A stretch of DNA of 64,000 nt, taken from NCBI GenBank assembly GCA_021401465.1, contig JADDMT010000048.1:168359-232358 (forward strand). The letters are read 5' to 3'. The notes under the pieces are model-generated. The model did no database searches. It worked only from the letters and a program-made list of their open reading frames with translations, and was not told where the DNA came from. Of the stretch, positions 1 to 9,977 are shown piece by piece (position 1 is the first letter of the stretch; the number at the start of each line of letters is the position of its first letter). Source of the DNA: Teratosphaeria epicoccoides (lineage: Eukaryota; Ascomycota; Dothideomycetes; Mycosphaerellales; Teratosphaeriaceae). A program made the position numbers and the translations under genes.

Positions 1-903
1 CCAGCCGGTCCGAGGATCAGAGCACCGCTTGGCAACAAGACGACAAACGGGAAGGCGCTGCAGACTCCAGCGCCTCAGCCCGGAGAGAAGCCACTCTCGA
101 ATAGACCAACGAGCCCTCGTCTACGCCGTGGCAAAGTCAAGATCCACCAGGCTGAGGTCGACCCTCTTGAAGATGAGAATGACGAGAGGGAGATCGAGTA
201 TATGCCACCACGCGGTGAGCCACTACCAGACCTCCCGGACGACTGGCCAGTTCATAGGAAGTATCCGCAATTCGAGGGCGCGAACTTCACCAAAGGATGG
301 TGGTCCGAGTATCAGCCGTACAAGGATCCGGAGGAGTTCAGCGACTTTGAGGAGAAGCTGAAGCAGGTGCAGAAACGGGAGGAGAAAGAACGCAGGGAGA
401 AGAAGGCGTTGGCAGCTGCGCATGTAGAGGCTGGGAAGGAGAGGAAGCCATGTACGCTGAACTCGAGGAACGCCGCCTCTGCGCTGTCGATCGCGCCGAA
501 AGCAACCATTAAGCCAAAGGTCGGACCACCGAGCTTCGCCGCGCCCACAGCTTCCGCAAGGGCGCGCTTCCCGTCAGCACCGACGTCGAAGAAGCCGAGT
601 GCCACTCTGACCGCTCCGGGCAATTCCCGCCATATTGCTGCGAAGGTTGCATCAAACACAACCTTGGGGTATTCCAAGGGCCGCGCTGTCTCTGGCGCTG
701 CGCGCAAGCCACTGTCCAGCAGCCATAAGGAGAACGCAGGTCATGAGGAACGAACGTCGTCGCCCAAGCCTGCATTCGCTTCCAACCTCTTTGGTATCGA
801 CAGCCTGAGGGTGGACGACGATGACCTGGGTGGCAACCCTGCTGCACTCGACGACGAAGACGACATGTTGGCCGATTTTCAGCTGGACAGCATCGGCGAT
901 TAA
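1..903 (+). CDS. Securin-like protein with D-box and KEN box (5' end cut off)
   Basis: The frame ending at 903 is open from the first base of the window, so the start codon lies upstream. The visible 300 residues hold a destruction-box-like RAPLGNKTTN at residues 7-16, a proline-rich stretch, a conserved-looking block around PLPDLPDDWP and KGWWSEYQPY, a charged helix rich in E and K, a KEN box (SHKENAGHE, near 723-750) and a strongly acidic tail (DDDDLGG, DDEDDMLADF). A D-box plus a KEN box plus an acidic C-terminus is the layout of fungal securins (Pds1/Cut2), which hold separase inactive until the anaphase-promoting complex destroys them. That match is by layout, not by alignment. Another APC/C substrate of the cell cycle is the main alternative. 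A short internal ATG at 202 would lose the D-box, so it is unlikely to be the start. Confidence 0.45.
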   Translation, partial: PAGPRIRAPLGNKTTNGKALQTPAPQPGEKPLSNRPTSPRLRRGKVKIHQAEVDPLEDENDEREIEYMPPRGEPLPDLPDDWPVHRKYPQFEGANFTKGWWSEYQPYKDPEEFSDFEEKLKQVQKREEKERREKKALAAAHVEAGKERKPCTLNSRNAASALSIAPKATIKPKVGPPSFAAPTASARARFPSAPTSKKPSATLTAPGNSRHIAAKVASNTTLGYSKGRAVSGAARKPLSSSHKENAGHEERTSSPKPAFASNLFGIDSLRVDDDDLGGNPAALDDEDDMLADFQLDSIGD

Positions 904-1105
904 ATTGACAACACCATTACGACTTTTGGCACTTTGAGGCGCTTTGACTTTGCTTGCGATTGGGCATAAGCGCTCACTGCATTGTAGTTGTTACTTGAGA
1001 TGAGAACTAATGGTCGGACAAGCTTGGAAGGCTTGCATCGTTACTGTGGACAAGGCGTCAAGCCGCTCCGCCGGTGTCATTGGCGGTCGCATGAGTAGAC
1101 TACTC

Positions 1106-1640
1106 TCACATTTTAGCAGCTTTCTTCGGCGGCGTAGTCTCTCCAATCCAATCATGCTTCTCCTCGCCAAACAGCTCAAAACTCGGCTGACTCTTATCGC
1201 CGAATGCTGACCCACCCACTATCACAAGACCCGGGAAAAGTTTTGGATTCGTCAAGTATAGTGACGAGCCCTTGACGCTGTCAGCTTCAGAACAGCACTT
1301 CTCAGACACCTTGATGGATCTTACTTACACATTTCGAACAAAAGTGTCTCATCAACGGATTCCCAGTCTTCGTCGCCCGGTCTTCGTACACTCCTATTAA
1401 ATCCTCGCCGGTTTGATATGCAATGGTGGCATCGAGGAATCGATGGTTGTGCATGAAGGCACTTCCGCTGAATTTTTTGCAATTAGCGCAGTGGCATAGT
1501 ACTGCGCGCTTGTCTACTCCTGTTAAAATGAAGCTGATGCCGTTGCAGAGGCAGGAGGCAGTGATGGTAGTTTTGGGAGGCTGCGATTTTGCCATGGTTT
1601 CTCGCCGAGTTGCTGAATGGTCTTTGGTCTGGGCGTTCAC
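1106..1640 (-). CDS. GFA/CENP-V domain protein (two exons)
   Basis: The first exon runs from 1640 (or from the second ATG at 1595) down to about 1325 and reads a glutathione-dependent formaldehyde-activating (GFA) fold: SCLCNGISF, then LCHCANCKKFSGSAF, then HFCSKC, the cysteine sets that bind zinc in this family. A GTAAGT donor follows directly after HFCSKC, and the second exon (to 1106) supplies the C-terminal part with LTNPKLFPGLVIVGGSAFGD. The intron is very short, about 40-46 bp, and the exact acceptor is uncertain; several AG sites between 1290 and 1300 fit. Fungal GFA proteins are carbon-sulfur lyase-like enzymes of mostly unknown substrate. Function beyond the fold cannot be named here. 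Confidence 0.72.
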
Positions 1641-1928
1641 AAGGCATTTTCCAAGGAGTTATGTTCAACACGGCGGCCATGGTGAGCCGAGGTCGCCACT
1701 CGCCACGGTCGCTACAAAACTTCATGACTCGTTGTGGACAATGCTTGCAGTCACGTGATTTATCTACATAAGTCCAACCCACCGGTCGGCTCTGCGAGGG
1801 CGCCCCTTTTTCGCCTTCTTCTAATGCTATAGAAAGCCCTGGCCTATTTCGCCGGAACGCGAGACGAGAGCGCTCACTTATTCGCCGCAGTCTGACTTCC
1901 GAAGAAATCTTTCCCCCTGCGATCTACG

Positions 1929-2384
1929 ATGACGCTGAAGGAGAGCCAGTCTTTCGAATCGACGCCTGCATTAACGCTGCGGGGATTGCCACGCTCCCAA
2001 GCCCGTCAAAACGTTCTGGCATGGTGGTCATATACAGATGATGAGCGGCTGATACACCTGATAGGCGTCGCACAGCTTCGTTGGAATCAACTCTCTACCT
2101 GTTTCCCCGCGTCCTCCGAACAATACCTGCGACTTCGTTATCAGCAGCTCACACGGCGGCGACGAAAGAATTGGTGCTCGAGTTCAATTCATAAACTAAT
2201 TCCATCAGTTTTGTTCCAAAAATTATGGATGCTGCGAAGTCTGGTGTGCAGACAGTCGTCGAGTGGGATCCGAATTCGTGAGACCTTTTATCAGATCCCT
2301 GAAAGCGTCGTCCTGGACTTCCGGTCATTCGAGAAACGGCTTTTAAGGGATGTAGTCCTCATTCCGTTCGTCCCAAAGCATTGA
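1929..2384 (+). CDS. Myb/SANT-like hypothetical protein
   Basis: A 151-residue single-exon frame. Residues 32-75 have the spacing of a fungal Myb-like (SANT) domain: tryptophans at WWSYTDDERL, an acidic DDE turn, a second helix ending RWNQLSTCFP, and a third helix-like segment YLRLRYQQL where family members have a CRLHYQNY-type recognition helix. The rest is basic (RRRRKNW) and unrecognised. Such proteins usually bind DNA in the nucleus, but no target can be inferred. The ATG at 1929 follows a pyrimidine-rich leader, which supports the start. It could be one exon of a longer gene, because the C-terminal third has little character. Confidence 0.45.
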   Translation: MTLKESQSFESTPALTLRGLPRSQARQNVLAWWSYTDDERLIHLIGVAQLRWNQLSTCFPASSEQYLRLRYQQLTRRRRKNWCSSSIHKLIPSVLFQKLWMLRSLVCRQSSSGIRIRETFYQIPESVVLDFRSFEKRLLRDVVLIPFVPKH

Positions 2385-3691
2385 GAGAACTTGACAATTG
2401 ACTTCATCAGCACTTGTTCGTTGAAGTTGCTGTAAATGTCATTGGGGATGTACTTCAAGACAGAGGTGTTCTGCCCGGCTCTAGCGAAATAAATGTCAGT
2501 TGATAGTACTCAAAAGCAAACCAAGTGCGTACGATGCTGTCCAAACACGACCAATTTGTGATGTGCTTGAAGCGGTAGCGTCGGCCCGTCATTCCGGAGA
2601 GCTCGTTGAGACATGCTGCTGCGATTCTGACACTAGATATAACGCCGTACCTTACTCTACTTAGTTGTATAAAGACGAATGATCAGAGGAAGACAGGGTG
2701 CGAAGTGCTAGGCGCGTGCTATATCAGCGTAAAGAATGAGTAAGTAGTAACTGTGCCTGAGGGTGTGTTATATAACAGGCGCTGATTCTGTCTAGCGTTC
2801 TGCTTTCCCGCATTATCAACGTCGACTTCAATCTTTTCCGTCCCAGGTTCACGACTGCTTGTATGGCACTAATATCATCCTGCAAATCGATGCGGTCGAG
2901 GGCAGTCACCGGAGCAGCAGAGCCTGGCACAAACACACAATGCAGCGACGCATGAAAAAGACGCCCTAAGCTCGATCTTGCAACTTGGAAAAGGATTATC
3001 AGAGCTGCGACCATTGTCCAAGATCTTCAATTGTCGAGGGAACTTCGGCCGACGCATATGGGAATCTGCCAGGCCAGACATTTGTTCTACCTGACTGGTC
3101 ACCTTCACTTGTAACCCACCAAATATAAGAGCTGCCGTCGGCCGGTGGTCATTCGGGACACACAGGCTATTGCGGCAAAGCCGCCATACGCACTAATGAC
3201 AACGATCTCCTCCGTCAACAAATTCCGTCCGTAGCAGGCCGACCGTCGAAGCTGGGGATTAGCCAAGATTGAGGACCGAGGAGACAATATGAGGAGCACG
3301 GACCACATCAAGCGCTTGTTCGCCACATCACCTTTGTCAAGCATTCAGCCCTCAGGAAGGTCAATCCGCGGTACACGTCTCGCTCCTACAAACATTTCAC
3401 TTGACCTGGAGCGGGTGTGAGTTCTCTTATCAAAGACACTTTGGCGTTCTTCCCCATGGCCGGTATTGATTCCGGCCTCTTGATCTCACGTTGTCGTAGC
3501 TGCTGGCCGGAATCCAAACCGTGGCCGGAAGGAAACCGGCCACGATATAGATAAGCTGAGTGAACTTCGAATTTGATCTTCCTTCCCTTTTCTCCACATC
3601 AACAGCCGCATAGCACTTTTCCCCTTCGACCTTTGCCCGCTTGCCAATCGGCCCATACTTTCACGTGACGCCAAGACGACTCTGATCCATC
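2385..3691. other. Intergenic region, no supported gene
   Basis: I see only short overlapping frames on both strands with no recognisable motif. The last 200 bases are pyrimidine-rich and form the promoter and leader of the dioxygenase gene that starts at 3692. Confidence 0.5.
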
Positions 3692-5216
3692 ATGAGTCCG
3701 TATCTTGCTTCCAACCCTGCCTCCACAGAGAGGCAGCAGGCTACCAATCTATACAATGCTGCACCACACCTCGACTCTGATCCCGTCACCCTTCCAACGT
3801 CAACAGACCCTTTCATTGTCACGACCTCGAGTGGATTCATGCCATCCAAGCTGCCCATCGTTGACCTACCCTCAGATTTCGACGCCATGACGAAGCTAGC
3901 CGACGAGATGCCTATACAAAAGCTCGATGGTACACCAGGGCTGCTTGCTACTTATCAGCTTGGTCCCAAGATTGATCAAGGCGACCTGCCAGACCTGACA
4001 GCTGATATCGACAACCTCAACGCAGCTGATGGCAAACCTGATCTTCATTTGGTCTCTGCTGTCTTCCGTGACTACTCCTTCTTGGCCTCGGCATACCTGC
4101 TTGAACCTTGCTGGGAGGAGTGGGAGAAGACCGGGAAGGGTTATGGTCTCGGCCGCGCCGTCCTACCACGCTGCCTTGCTGGGCCATTGGTCAAGACTGC
4201 AAAGATGTCAGACAATACGATCATGCTTGCCTGTGATTTATGCTGACTTGCAATGAAGGCTTGACATCCCTCCCTTCATGGCCTATGCTGCGGCATACAG
4301 CCTATACAATTATCGCTTCGCGAACCACTCTGTCGGCTACTATGACTACGACAATCTCCGTCTCATCCGAGCATTTGAGCGCGGACTCGATCCCATGTCG
4401 TCAGAAGCAGGCTTCATCCTCACGCACGTGGACATGGTAAAGCACTCCGGCAGCCTTGTCACAGGCGCGGTCGATCTACTGCAGGCCACTGAGTTCCGCA
4501 ACCACGCCTCCGCTGTCGATGCTCTTGACATTCTGCTCGAGAGCATGAGCGTCATCGAGGCCTCAATGGAGACTATGTGGGCCCACTCGAAGCCGAAAGA
4601 ATATCTCAATTACCGCACGTTCATCTTCGGCATCACGAATCAAACAATGTTCCCGAACGGCGTGGTATACGAGGGCGAAAATGAAGGAAGGCCCATGAAC
4701 TTCCGCGGCGAGTCCGGTGCAAACGATGCGATGATCCCGCTACTGGACAACCTGTTGCAGATTAACATGCCACCCAATCCTCTCACTACCATACTGAAAG
4801 ACTTCCGCAACTATCGCCCGAAACCTCACCGGGACTTTCTCGCTGCCGTGCGTCAGGAAGCGGAAGACCTGGGCGTGCGATCCTTCGCATGCAAGGACCT
4901 TGATACCCGTATCCGGTACTTGCGTCTGCTGAACCATGTCAGGAGCTTTAGATGGCGCCACTGGACATTCACGCGCGAGTACATTATCAAGTACAGCTCT
5001 CATTCGACAGCTACGGGAGGGAGCCCGATCATTGTGTGGCTGCCCAATCAGCTATTTGCGGTCATGGACATGATGTCGGAAGTTTGGGACGGCGTGGCTG
5101 ATGTCGAGAAAGCTGGTGTTGGGTCGAGGGTGAATGCTATGATGGATGAGGTCGAGGAGTGTAGGGCGAAGTTGCGAAAGGAAGTGGATAAATACTGCTC
5201 CGAGCGTGGTCAGTGA
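3692..5216 (+). CDS. BNA2: Indoleamine 2,3-dioxygenase
   Basis: Exons 3692-4206 and 4259-5216 join in phase around a 52-bp intron (donor GTCAGA, branch GCTGAC, acceptor GAAG) and give 490 residues. The splice restores AKM-LDIPPFMAYAA, a well-conserved junction of the family. Further motifs are VSAVFRDYSFLASAYLLEPC near the N-terminus, PMNFRGESGAND in the middle, and the C-terminal block NHVRSFRWRHWTFTREYI with the proximal haem histidine, followed by SSHSTATGGSP and WLPNQL. The enzyme opens the indole ring of tryptophan to N-formylkynurenine, the first step of kynurenine and de novo NAD synthesis, in the cytosol. Many filamentous fungi have two or three paralogues; which one this is cannot be told. 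The donor is weaker than the usual GTAAGT, so part of the transcript may stay unspliced. Confidence 0.93.
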
Positions 5217-5929
5217 ATGGGGTTCTGGTGCTGGCGGAGTAATCATGGTAGAGGCTCAACGCGCAGATCTGTAAGAAGGATGGGCGGTGCAAACACTATT
5301 CTCGGGGCAAACGTCCGCTTCATCGGTCTTTTATATGACTTTGCTTCCGAATGGTACTGGTAGACCGAAATCAGAATCGCGCTCAGATCTTAGTGCCAAG
5401 ATTCGATGCTCGACTGCTCGTAGACGCACTCGGAATTCACAGTTACGCTGGCACCGCTGGTCCACATTGGCCCCTCCGCTCACCCGCTCCGCGCCTACCA
5501 TCATGTCCCAGTACCCATCGTGTGCTTCAAAGATGACCTCCCGCTATGACCATGGACGTGGCTCTGCAAATCCTTCCGCTGGCTTCCGAATCCCTGCTGC
5601 TACGCACGGCAGTCGACCCTCTGGCCTGCAAGTCCGTAACCATAGCATTCTCCCCGTTATCTCCTTTGACTTTGACCTATCGTGAGATCGTAGAAACCAG
5701 GCGGCTCAAGATCATAGTCTTGTGGCGGAGCCGGAGGTCTCGAAAAGACCGAGGTGTCTATGGAGGCTACTCAGCTTAGAGACTACGTCTGAACGCCGGA
5801 GTGCGTAGGTACTTGAAACGCACCTGAGGCCGGGCCGTATGTCAACACGAGCCTCGACGCAGACGGTACCCCCGCTGCCGCTATGCTGCCAGAGCAGATC
5901 GTGCATAGAACCCACAACGTCATGAATCG
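5217..5929. other. Intergenic region between convergent genes
   Basis: This is the 3' side of both the dioxygenase and the methyltransferase genes. Short frames occur on both strands but none shows a domain or plausible splice context. Confidence 0.5.
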
Positions 5930-7156
5930 TCACCCATCCTTACTCGGCCGCGAATCCTCTCCCTCCTCCCCACTACTACTTCCCGACATCAATGAAGGCT
6001 TTCGAAACCTCCCCTGCATCCAACACCGATACATCTTCAACTTCCTCTGCCGATTCACCAACATCCTCCTATCGACAGCCAAATCCAACACCTCCAGACC
6101 CTCTAGTTCACCCTCGAACGCCTTGCCTGACCAGATCTCCCTCAGCTCGTCTTCTTCGAAAAAGTACACCCTTGTGCCATCACCGCGCACATAGAAGTTC
6201 TCCTCTAGATACCTTCCCTTCTTGAATCTCACTTGCGCCAGATCGCCTCGTCCGTAGTCGCGGAAGAGGACTACACCTCCTGGTTTGAGCAAAGCATAGA
6301 TGTTTCGCAGGCATTGCTTCCATTGATCTGGTGAGAGCGCGGAGAAAATAAAGATCATGAGGATCACGTCGACCGATCCTGGTTCCAGGCCTGGTGGCAG
6401 CACCTCGCCGGCCGCGTCCCAAACATCCGCCTGCAACACCCTGCCCTCCTCCGGCTGCTCGACGTATTCCTTCTGACTTCGTATGACCTCAATCGCTTTC
6501 TTCGAATAGTCACAAGCATGCATCCTCAATTCGATATTCCTATTCATCGCCAACAACGGAAACGCCGTGTTCCCCGCCCCCGCTCCAACTTCCAAGACTC
6601 TGCATTCTCCATAGCCCTCCCTCGTCATATGCCCGAGCACTGGAAATTCCTGCACCAGCCACTTTCGATCCTTGAAGAAGCTCGCCTGGTTGTTCGAGTA
6701 AAACTTATCCCACCACTTCTCGGGCTTCTCGTTGAACCTCTTCTTGTCGAAATCCGAGACTGCATTGTCACGCTGAAGACCAGTTTGAGCGGAGATGAAC
6801 TCGGAGTATTGCGGATCGACTTGAACATGGTCCCAGGCGTTGTGGGCGAAGATGTCGTCGGATTCTTGGAGGTAGCGTGTGCCGAACTGGAAAGGGTCGG
6901 TCCGCTTTTCAGGATTGTCGACTGTGGGTTTGTTTGCGGGTTGTCGGATGGGCTCGTAAGTGGCTGGCACGCCGTATGCGTCTTGGCCAGATTGTGTAGC
7001 AGGAGGTGGTGGGGGTGCGGGCGGAGTGGGCTCGATAGTCACGTAGCTGCGCATATGCTCCATGCCTTTCGTGAGTTGTTGCTTGGGCTGCCTCTTGCGA
7101 AGTGGAAGTGCTGTGGACATGGCTGGCGCCGGCTCTGATTCTCCTGCTGCCATCAT
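5930..7156 (-). CDS. TRM140: tRNA (cytosine-32-N3)-methyltransferase, TRM140/METTL2 type
   Basis: About 408 residues from the ATG pair at 7156-7151; MSTALPLRK at 7120 is an alternative start. The frame is open further upstream, but that part overlaps the divergent promoter. N-terminal landmarks are DPFQFGTRYL and AWDHVQVDPQYSEF, then FYSNNQASFFKDRKWL, the SAM-binding loop VLEVGAGAGNTAFPLL, HACDYSKKAIEVI, VDVILMIFIFSAL, LLKPGGVVLFRDYGRGDLAQ and FYVRGDGTRVYFF. These are signatures of the Abp140/Trm140-METTL2/6/8 family, which places 3-methylcytosine at position 32 of tRNA-Thr and tRNA-Ser in the cytosol. The yeast protein has an extra N-terminal actin-binding extension; this one lacks it and resembles the shorter form general in fungi. 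It is divergent from COQ10, with 265 bp between start codons. Confidence 0.9.
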   Translation of the reverse strand: MMAAGESEPAPAMSTALPLRKRQPKQQLTKGMEHMRSYVTIEPTPPAPPPPPATQSGQDAYGVPATYEPIRQPANKPTVDNPEKRTDPFQFGTRYLQESDDIFAHNAWDHVQVDPQYSEFISAQTGLQRDNAVSDFDKKRFNEKPEKWWDKFYSNNQASFFKDRKWLVQEFPVLGHMTREGYGECRVLEVGAGAGNTAFPLLAMNRNIELRMHACDYSKKAIEVIRSQKEYVEQPEEGRVLQADVWDAAGEVLPPGLEPGSVDVILMIFIFSALSPDQWKQCLRNIYALLKPGGVVLFRDYGRGDLAQVRFKKGRYLEENFYVRGDGTRVYFFEEDELREIWSGKAFEGELEGLEVLDLAVDRRMLVNRQRKLKMYRCWMQGRFRKPSLMSGSSSGEEGEDSRPSKDG

Positions 7157-7421
7157 CGTGATATGATCTGACCCATGCAAAATGCCCAAATCTCTAAATT
7201 CTCTTTCACATGCAATCCCCAGCGTGCCTGCCGATCGTGGAGAGTGCGGGGGTCTTCGGCTAGATCCGCTGTCACTAACAAAGCCAATGCCAGATCCATG
7301 ACGGAATCCCGCCCATAGAGTCCCAGTCATTTGTCGCTGACCATGTGACACCCATCTGCCGTCTGCCGTCTCCCCGTCACTCGCCCGACCTCGACGCACC
7401 CACCGCGAAAACCCGCCCATC
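7157..7421. promoter_or_regulatory. Shared divergent promoter of TRM140-like gene and COQ10
   Basis: The two start codons face away from each other across 265 bp, so both promoters must lie in or around this interval. The COQ10 side is very C-rich (repeated CCGTCT and CCCG before the ATG), as in many leaders of Pezizomycotina. I see no clear TATA box. Confidence 0.55.
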
Positions 7422-8213
7422 ATGCAGTCCCTCCGACCCTCTCTCACCCCGCTCTTCCAGCAATCCACCCGCACCACCTACCGCATCCTCCACCACCACC
7501 ACCAACTACGAACCTTCGTCTCCAACCCCTTCTCCGGCCCTCAAACCCTCACCGCAACCCGCACCCTCCAACACCCCTCCAAACTCATCTACTCCATAAT
7601 CTCCGACGTCGCCAGCTACTCCCACTTCCTCCCTTACTGCCAGACTTCCACCGTCACCAAATACTCCGAACCCCACCCAACCGACAGCAAACAGTACCCC
7701 GAAGAAGCAACTCTCACCATCGGCTTCACCCCCGGCGTCTCCGACAACTATACCTCCCGCGTCTACTGCGTGCCCTACCACACCGTCGAAGCCGTCTCCG
7801 GTCTCACAAACACCACTCTGCCCTCATCCGAGATTTCGCATCACTCCCCCCGCCCCAGCAATGCCGATGAGGACCCAGCGAGGAAGAACACCGTGCTCAC
7901 GCATCTTTTGACGCGATGGACGCTACGGCCGTATCCTTACAAGCCGCCGCCGTTGGGCGCTCTGCACCCGGAGACCACGCATAAGAATCATGAAGAAACG
8001 AGCGAGCTGCCGGGCCAGGAGAAGACGGAAGTCAATTTGACGGTCGAGTATCAGTTTGCGAATCCGGCGTATGCGGTGTTGAGCCAAGCGGCGACCTCGA
8101 AGGTCGCGGAGAAGATGATTGAGGCGTTCGAGACGAGGGTGAGGAGTGTGGTGGAGGGGCCGGGGCATGCGAAGGGAGTGGGGAGGAAGGATGGGTCGAG
8201 TAAGAAAAGATAG
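7422..8213 (+). CDS. COQ10: COQ10-like coenzyme Q-binding START-domain protein, mitochondrial
   Basis: A single exon of 263 residues. The N-terminus (MQSLRPSLTPLFQQSTRTTYR) is rich in R, S and T with no acidic residue, as expected for a mitochondrial presequence, and includes a run of histidines. The domain begins near residue 45 with LQHPSKLIYSIISDVASYSHFLPYC, the typical opening of the polyketide cyclase/START fold of COQ10, and goes on with TLTIGFTPGVSDNYTSRV and, near the C-terminus, VNLTVEYQFANPAYAVLSQAA and MIEAFETR. COQ10 binds ubiquinone and is needed for its efficient use in respiration. An insertion of about 40 residues (around HSPRPSNADEDPARKN and LHPETTHKNHEE) lengthens the protein compared with the yeast form, as in other filamentous fungi. 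The tail is basic. Confidence 0.9.
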   Translation: MQSLRPSLTPLFQQSTRTTYRILHHHHQLRTFVSNPFSGPQTLTATRTLQHPSKLIYSIISDVASYSHFLPYCQTSTVTKYSEPHPTDSKQYPEEATLTIGFTPGVSDNYTSRVYCVPYHTVEAVSGLTNTTLPSSEISHHSPRPSNADEDPARKNTVLTHLLTRWTLRPYPYKPPPLGALHPETTHKNHEETSELPGQEKTEVNLTVEYQFANPAYAVLSQAATSKVAEKMIEAFETRVRSVVEGPGHAKGVGRKDGSSKKR

Positions 8214-8476
8214 TTTTGACAGCTGATGGCGAGGGGAGAGGTGATTGCGACTTTTGAGGCAAAAGATATTACGAGGACAGTGAGAAGATGTACAGCAGCA
8301 TTTGGATGATTGTAGAAAAATTACACACAAGATATAGACAATCGTAATGTCCATGGCTTGACCCACGCTTTCGACTCCAAAGACCCGGTGTTCGCGCTTC
8401 GTATCAATTCGTTGCAATTAGGTGACGGTCTCATGCCTACAGCGATCGCAGATGCCCTTTCCCTCGCTCATACACC

Positions 8477-9385
8477 CTAGTTGTTCTGCTGGCTGTTCAG
8501 GATCCTCAAGATGCTGAGGAACAAGTTGATGACGTCCAAGTACAGGCTGATCGCCGCCGCAATCTCCTCCTCGACGTGGTAATGTCTCATCACCAACTGT
8601 GTATCCACCAAAATGTATCCCGAGAATATAAGCGCGGCCACAATACCGTATCCAAGCTCCACGCCCGAGCTGTACGGGAAGAACGCCGCCATGAATCCAA
8701 AGATGATGAGCAGCCACAGCGCTCCAAATAGATAAGGCATCCAGCTCGTGAAATCGTACTTGCTCTGGCACGCAAATAGCGTCAATGCCACAAAGATCCC
8801 CAGCGTAAAGATCAGCGCCTGCAGCACAATCCTCGAGTCGTAAAAACTCGTTATCACGCTTATAGAGTATGCCTCCAGACCGGTGAAACCCGCGAGAAAT
8901 ACCAGGTTCATGGGATAACTCTTCCTTTTCCAGAACGTGAGAAGCATGAATCCGATCGCCCCGAATAAGGAGATCCACATCATCCAGCTGTTACTCTGGA
9001 TCCAGGCCTTGTATGCCGGGCTGAAGAAGGAGATGGCGGAGAGTGCGGTGGTGAAGAGCAATTGGACGGTAAGGATGGCGTAGACTTTGCGGATGAACTG
9101 CATGCGGATGGGGAGGGTGGCTTCGGCTACGGATCCACCGAATTTGAAGTCGTCAGGGATCTAATTGAGGGAAGTCAATATCTGTGTCGCGGATGGAGGT
9201 TGAAGGGACAGTAGGCTTACGTTGTCGTATTCGCCGCGCGGTGTGCCGGGCATCGGCTCATCTTGGTAGGAGGGTGGTGCTTGGGTGTAGGGTGGCACGG
9301 CCTGGGAATGTGCGGCGGCGGAAGGGAGCGGCGTGGTGTCTAGGCTATCACGCTGAGGCGCGGGGGCGTATTTGGCGGTGGACAT
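8477..9385 (-). CDS. BXI1: Bax inhibitor-1/Lifeguard family membrane protein
   Basis: Exons 9385-9221 and 9160-8477 join in phase 0 (donor GTAAGC, 60-bp intron, acceptor ATTAG) to give 282 residues. Exon 1 is a proline-rich cytosolic tail (AQPPYT-like repeats, QAPPSYQDEPMPGTPRGEYDN). Exon 2 holds about seven hydrophobic segments: VYAILTVQLLFTTALSAISFF, MMWISLFGAIGFMLLTFW, then LVFLAGFTGLEAYSIS, IVLQALIFTLGIFVALTLFA, LFGALWLLIIFGFMAAFF, GIVAALIFSGYILVDTQLVM and the final AISLYLDVINLFLSILRIL. ILVDTQLVM and SLYLDVINLFL are diagnostic of the transmembrane BAX-inhibitor (TMBIM/LFG) family. The yeast member sits in ER, vacuole or mitochondrial membranes and takes part in calcium handling and the unfolded-protein response, which is of note since IRE1 is encoded 8 kb away, though the two are probably not co-regulated by position. 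Confidence 0.9.
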
Positions 9386-9977
9386 GGTGGTATTTTGGAT
9401 GCGAAGCTGCCTTTTTGCCCGCTGACAGGTATGCTTTGGATCGATGTTGGTGGAATGATGTTGTAGGAGCGACAGGTGGAAGGCGACAGAAGCTGAAGGC
9501 GCAGGCGAACGACAATGACGCTACTCTTGTTCACGTGAAATGCGGGGAAGGCGCTTGCGGCATCTCCCGACATAAAGTGCATCACATGTGAAACCATTGT
9601 TTCAGATCTTGTTGCCAGCAAAAGCTGTTTGATCAGAAGTCTGTATATCGTTTCCACTCCCACTTTAAACTAGTCACATGCACCTCACAACAACGGACCT
9701 CACCATTAGTCGAGATGACCGGATGTCGTAATCAATAATGCCTGTTGCAATTCCCAAAAATCGATTCGACTCGGTCCACGCAGGCCCACTAGACCTTGCT
9801 ACTTCCAACATGTAGTCAGCATCATCACAAACTCCCTCGCTATACCCAGACGCCACGTCCGGTGCTGCCAGACGTATTTACGCAATCTCTGACCCAAGTC
9901 CCTAGACCTAAAAAGAGCAGCGACATTGCTGTAACCCTGACGCCGAAACCGCGGAGCAAAGGCTCGCCTCACCGGGT
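9386..9977. other. Intergenic region
   Basis: It holds the promoter of the BAX-inhibitor gene on the left and the 3' end of MCM7 on the right. No coding frame has support. Confidence 0.5.

Noticed and set aside
6518..7138. A 206-codon plus-strand frame
   Set aside because: Antisense to the TRM140-like gene, which has strong family motifs on the minus strand.
7157..7477. Upstream extension of the TRM140-like frame to an ATG at 7477
   Set aside because: It would cross the divergent promoter and overlap the coding start of COQ10; the extension has no conserved text.
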